From: Candidatus Altimarinota bacterium
Lineage (GTDB): Bacteria > Patescibacteriota > Gracilibacteria > UBA4473
DNA length: 15,367 bases
NCBI GenBank assembly: GCA_020630245.1
Contig: JAHDBZ010000025.1
Coordinates: 1-15,367, forward strand
Direction of reading: 5' to 3'
Below, one piece after another: positions 13,173 through 15,367 of the stretch (position 1 is the stretch's first letter; the number at the start of each line of letters is the position of its first letter). The notes under the pieces were generated by a model. The model saw only the letters and a program-made list of their open reading frames with translations, was not told the DNA's origin and did not search any database. The position numbers and the translations under genes were made by a program.

Positions 13173-13790
13173 ATGGACGCCTTTTTAAGTTATCCAGTAA
13201 CGCTGTTTTTGGCAGGTTTTATCTATTTGATAACGCCAGGACCAGTATTTATCTCTATTCTGAGCTTGGTGTCTAGTCGTGGACGGATAACAGGGACCAA
13301 GCTGGTATTTGGGGCCTTTTTCGGCTGTATTATGTGGCTGGCTTTCTCTATTTTTTCACTCATTGCTGCCGATCGATTACCGGAGCTGCCGTTCCTAATC
13401 CTCGCCTTCATTAGTGCGCTGTATTTGTTCTATCTGGGAACCCGCATGATGATCAAGTCCGTGCACATTGATCAGGCGGTGTTTAGCGCCCCTTTCCGAG
13501 ATGGTTTCTTTTTGGCGCTTTTCAATCCCAAGAGTTATCCGGTATTTATCGCTGTCCTGGGTAGTGTCATGTCTCAGTATGAAAATTTATTTTCTCCGGA
13601 ATTTTTCATCCCCATATTCATCTACACATTGTGTGGTATCATCGCTGGCTACGCTTTCATGATTTTTGTGTCTGGATTTTCATTCTTGCGATCATTTTTT
13701 ATAAAATATGTTCGCCAGATATCGGTCCTATTCGGTCTGATCTTTTATTACTTTGGCGCGAGTCTTTTGTGGGGCGTTTTTGGTTGGTAA
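13173..13790 (+). CDS. LysE/RhtB family amino-acid (or small-metabolite) exporter
   Basis: This is a 205-residue inner-membrane protein with about five to six hydrophobic segments, the usual size for LysE/RhtB exporters. It carries the family hallmarks: YLITPGPVFISILS followed by SRGRITGTKLVFGAFFG near the N-terminus, and LFNPKSYPVFIAVLGS in the middle, matching the NPKxxLFF block. The family exports amino acids such as lysine, threonine or homoserine lactones; the substrate here cannot be told. I start at 13173 because the TATAAT box lies inside the longer frame from 13155. The gene is divergent from the lipoprotein gene. The rmlB promoter overlaps its 3' end. Confidence 0.88.
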   Translation: MDAFLSYPVTLFLAGFIYLITPGPVFISILSLVSSRGRITGTKLVFGAFFGCIMWLAFSIFSLIAADRLPELPFLILAFISALYLFYLGTRMMIKSVHIDQAVFSAPFRDGFFLALFNPKSYPVFIAVLGSVMSQYENLFSPEFFIPIFIYTLCGIIAGYAFMIFVSGFSFLRSFFIKYVRQISVLFGLIFYYFGASLLWGVFGW

Positions 13791-13811
13791 ATCAGCCATA
13801 AAAACTATACT
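13784..13811 (+). promoter_or_regulatory. Promoter of rmlB (TTGGTA-16-TATACT)
   Basis: TTGGTA at 13784-13789 overlaps the exporter stop codon, and TATACT at 13806-13811 follows with a 16-bp spacer. The -10 box ends 9 nt before the ATG, predicting a 3-nt leader. It is the best two-part promoter in the window. Confidence 0.55.
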
Positions 13812-13820
13812 GGCCACGAA

Positions 13821-14807
13821 ATGAAAAAGATCCTCGTAACTGGTGGTGCTGGGTTTATTGGCTCAAATTTTGTACATCATATTTTGGCCGAACGAGACTA
13901 CCAGATCGTAAATCTGGACAAGCTTACTTACGCCGGTAATCTCGAAAATCTACGGGCGGTAGAAGATCATCCTAATTATAAATTCGTCCAGGGGGATATT
14001 GCTGACGAAGCCTTCATGCGTGACTTATTTGCCGCAGAAAAATTCGATGGCGTTATTAATTTTGCCGCCGAGACCCATGTCGATCGCTCGATTGCTGACT
14101 CTTCGCCCTTTATCCGTACTAATATATTGGGAACCCATGTGTTGCTGGAGTTATCGCGCGAATTTGGCATTAAAAAATATCACCAAGTATCCACCGATGA
14201 GGTCTATGGAGATCTGGGAGACCCAAGCGAAAGCGCTGGTGTTTATTTCACCGAAACCACTCCCCTGGCCCCTAATTGCCCGTACGCTGCTGCGAAAACG
14301 GGTGGTGATTTGCTGGTAAAATCTTGGGAAGAAACCTACGACATGCACACCATCATTACGCGTTGCAGTAACAACTATGGACCGTATCAGTTTCCGGAGA
14401 AGCTCATCCCGTTCTTTTTGTTTCGGGCGATGAATAACGAAGACCTACCACTCTATGGCGATGGGAAAAACATCCGCGATTGGCTCTATGTGCTCGATCA
14501 CTGTGAAGCTATCCTGCTCGCCTTTGAAAAATCCAACTCTGGAGAAGTCTGGAACATCGGGGGTCATAATGAAAAAACCAATCTCGAGATCGTCGACCAG
14601 ATACTCGGGCAGGTTTCTGACTCAACTTCGGAAATAAAATTTGTCGAAGACCGCAAAGCCCACGATCGCCGCTACGCCATGGACGCCAGTAAAATTGAAC
14701 GCGAGCTCGGCTGGAAACCAAAGCACACCTTTGAGGAAGCCCTGCCAAAAACAATTGAGTGGTATCTGGCGAACCGCGAATGGGTAGAGGGATCTCTAAA
14801 TCAGTAG
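13821..14807 (+). CDS. rmlB: dTDP-glucose 4,6-dehydratase
   Basis: This enzyme converts dTDP-glucose to dTDP-4-keto-6-deoxyglucose, the second step toward dTDP-rhamnose and other surface sugars, in the cytoplasm with bound NAD. The 328 residues match the family length. The NAD motif GGAGFIG is at 8-14. Catalytic Thr125-Asp126-Glu127 lie in STDEVYG, and Tyr155 and Lys159 in PYAAAKTGGDLLV. RCSNNYGPYQFPEKLIP and GDGKNIRDWLYVLDH are characteristic of this enzyme rather than other sugar epimerases. The usual YSASK is YAAAK here, with the key residues kept. No other rml genes are in the window. The symbol rfbB is also used. Confidence 0.95.
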   Translation: MKKILVTGGAGFIGSNFVHHILAERDYQIVNLDKLTYAGNLENLRAVEDHPNYKFVQGDIADEAFMRDLFAAEKFDGVINFAAETHVDRSIADSSPFIRTNILGTHVLLELSREFGIKKYHQVSTDEVYGDLGDPSESAGVYFTETTPLAPNCPYAAAKTGGDLLVKSWEETYDMHTIITRCSNNYGPYQFPEKLIPFFLFRAMNNEDLPLYGDGKNIRDWLYVLDHCEAILLAFEKSNSGEVWNIGGHNEKTNLEIVDQILGQVSDSTSEIKFVEDRKAHDRRYAMDASKIERELGWKPKHTFEEALPKTIEWYLANREWVEGSLNQ

Positions 14808-15107
14808 TTGTTTTTTATTGGCTAACGGGAGGGTCCTTTGATTAAGTTTGTGTGAAGATAGATGCTAGATTGCTAGACGCTAATTTATTATTTTTGCATT
14901 GTCTTCTCGAGCTTGCCGAGAGATCTCCCGTCTCAGGAATCGAGAAAAGCAACTCAAGCGCTGGAAAAGAACTTAAAAAAATGCCATTATTTAGTCGATG
15001 AATCTAAAGCTGTGAGACCTCTACCGAGATTTTTAACGGGAGACCCTTCGACGGAGCTTGCACGGAACCTTTCGTAGTGCTCAGGGAGACAGAAAACACA
15101 CCCACAC
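14808..15107. other. Intergenic region with palindromes, no gene seen
   Basis: These 300 bp between rmlB and radA contain no convincing reading frame. They hold an inverted repeat TTCTCGA/TCGAGAA (14904-14910 with 14940-14946), a GAGATCTC palindrome inside it, and the REP-like repeat at 15044-15086. I see no clear radA promoter, Shine-Dalgarno sequence or riboswitch. Confidence 0.5.
15044..15086. repeat. REP-like imperfect palindrome flanked by GGGAGAC direct repeats
   Basis: The ends CCCTTCGACGGAGC (15044-15057) and GCTCAGGG (15079-15086) can pair through GAGC/GCTC and CCCT/AGGG, in the style of extragenic CCCTTCGAC...GCTCAGGG palindromes. GGGAGAC occurs directly at both borders (15038-15044 and 15084-15090). 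Confidence 0.45.
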
Positions 15108-15367
15108 ATGCCCAAAACCAAAACCCAATACGTCTGCACCGATTGCGGCGAGGTCTATCCGACCTGGCTAGGCAAGTGTGGTAATTGCGGTGCTTTCAAT
15201 ACGCTCAAAGAATTTCGTGAAGCCAAGATTCAGGGCAAAGAAATAAAAACGGGTGCTGATCTAACGGTGCAAAGCTCAAAATCTAAAATCCAAAATCCAA
15301 AGGATCGACTATCAACTGATATTGCCGAAGTTGACCGCGTGCTCGGCGGCGGATTTTTCCCAGGATC
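15108..15367 (+). CDS. radA: DNA repair protein RadA (Sms), N-terminal part cut by the window end
   Basis: RadA is a RecA-like ATPase and helicase that drives branch migration in recombinational repair. Only the first 86 codons are present. The N-terminal zinc ribbon is complete, with Cys10, Cys13, Cys24 and Cys27 in the family pattern CTDCGEVYPTWLGKCGNCGAFNTL. After a linker comes RLSTDIAEVDRVLGGGFFPG, which matches the start of the ATPase core just before the Walker A motif, and the window ends there. The linker is encoded by an A-rich near-repeat (CTAAAATCCAAAATCC). The ATG at 15108 is fixed by the zinc ribbon lying 10 residues in. No Shine-Dalgarno sequence is visible. Confidence 0.93.
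   Translation, partial: MPKTKTQYVCTDCGEVYPTWLGKCGNCGAFNTLKEFREAKIQGKEIKTGADLTVQSSKSKIQNPKDRLSTDIAEVDRVLGGGFFPG

Overview
The window looks like chromosomal DNA of a small-genome bacterium, most likely a member of the Candidate Phyla Radiation (Patescibacteria). The inference rests on several things: compact gene spacing, very few Shine-Dalgarno sequences, a recurring arrangement in which a -10 box lies 6-9 nt before the start codon (which implies leaderless or near-leaderless mRNAs), a TRM11-like methyltransferase of the style common in that group, and small unnamed proteins. The standard genetic code fits all genes. The lineage assignment comes from memory of these families and has not been tested by a search.

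Left chromosomal part (1-3778): a terminator for an unseen upstream gene; purT (formate-dependent purine synthesis); a convergent two-gene operon made of a small OB-like protein with an SSB-like acidic tip and a tail-anchored repeat protein; a palindrome- and heptamer-rich intergenic region; a TRM11/UPF0020-like RNA methyltransferase; and a DUF2784 membrane protein.

Integrated island (about 3809-12732): tRNA-Thr(GGT) at 3779-3853 serves as the attachment site. Its last 46 bp are duplicated exactly at 12687-12732, which defines an 8,878-bp integrated element. Inside are two complete tyrosine recombinases arranged tail to tail, a small HTH protein resembling phage terminase small subunits, a complete type III restriction-modification operon (mod-res, overlapping as TAATG), and a divergently transcribed two-domain nuclease (Cas4-like PD-(D/E)XK plus a DEDDy exonuclease, DUF2779). 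Both ends carry structured non-coding DNA: a shared hairpin-plus-tail module, a cluster of CAACTT boxes, and a 13-bp perfect inverted repeat beside one recombinase gene. No transfer or replication gene is visible, so this is a small defence-carrying integrative element, possibly satellite-like.

Right chromosomal part (12733-15367): a small lipoprotein with a protease-inhibitor-like domain; a divergent LysE/RhtB-type exporter; rmlB (dTDP-glucose 4,6-dehydratase); a roughly 300-bp intergenic region with REP-like repeats; and the 5' end of radA, cut by the window edge.

The candidate for an undescribed system is the island's DUF2779 dual nuclease paired head to head with a type III R-M operon, carried by a two-recombinase tRNA-Thr element.
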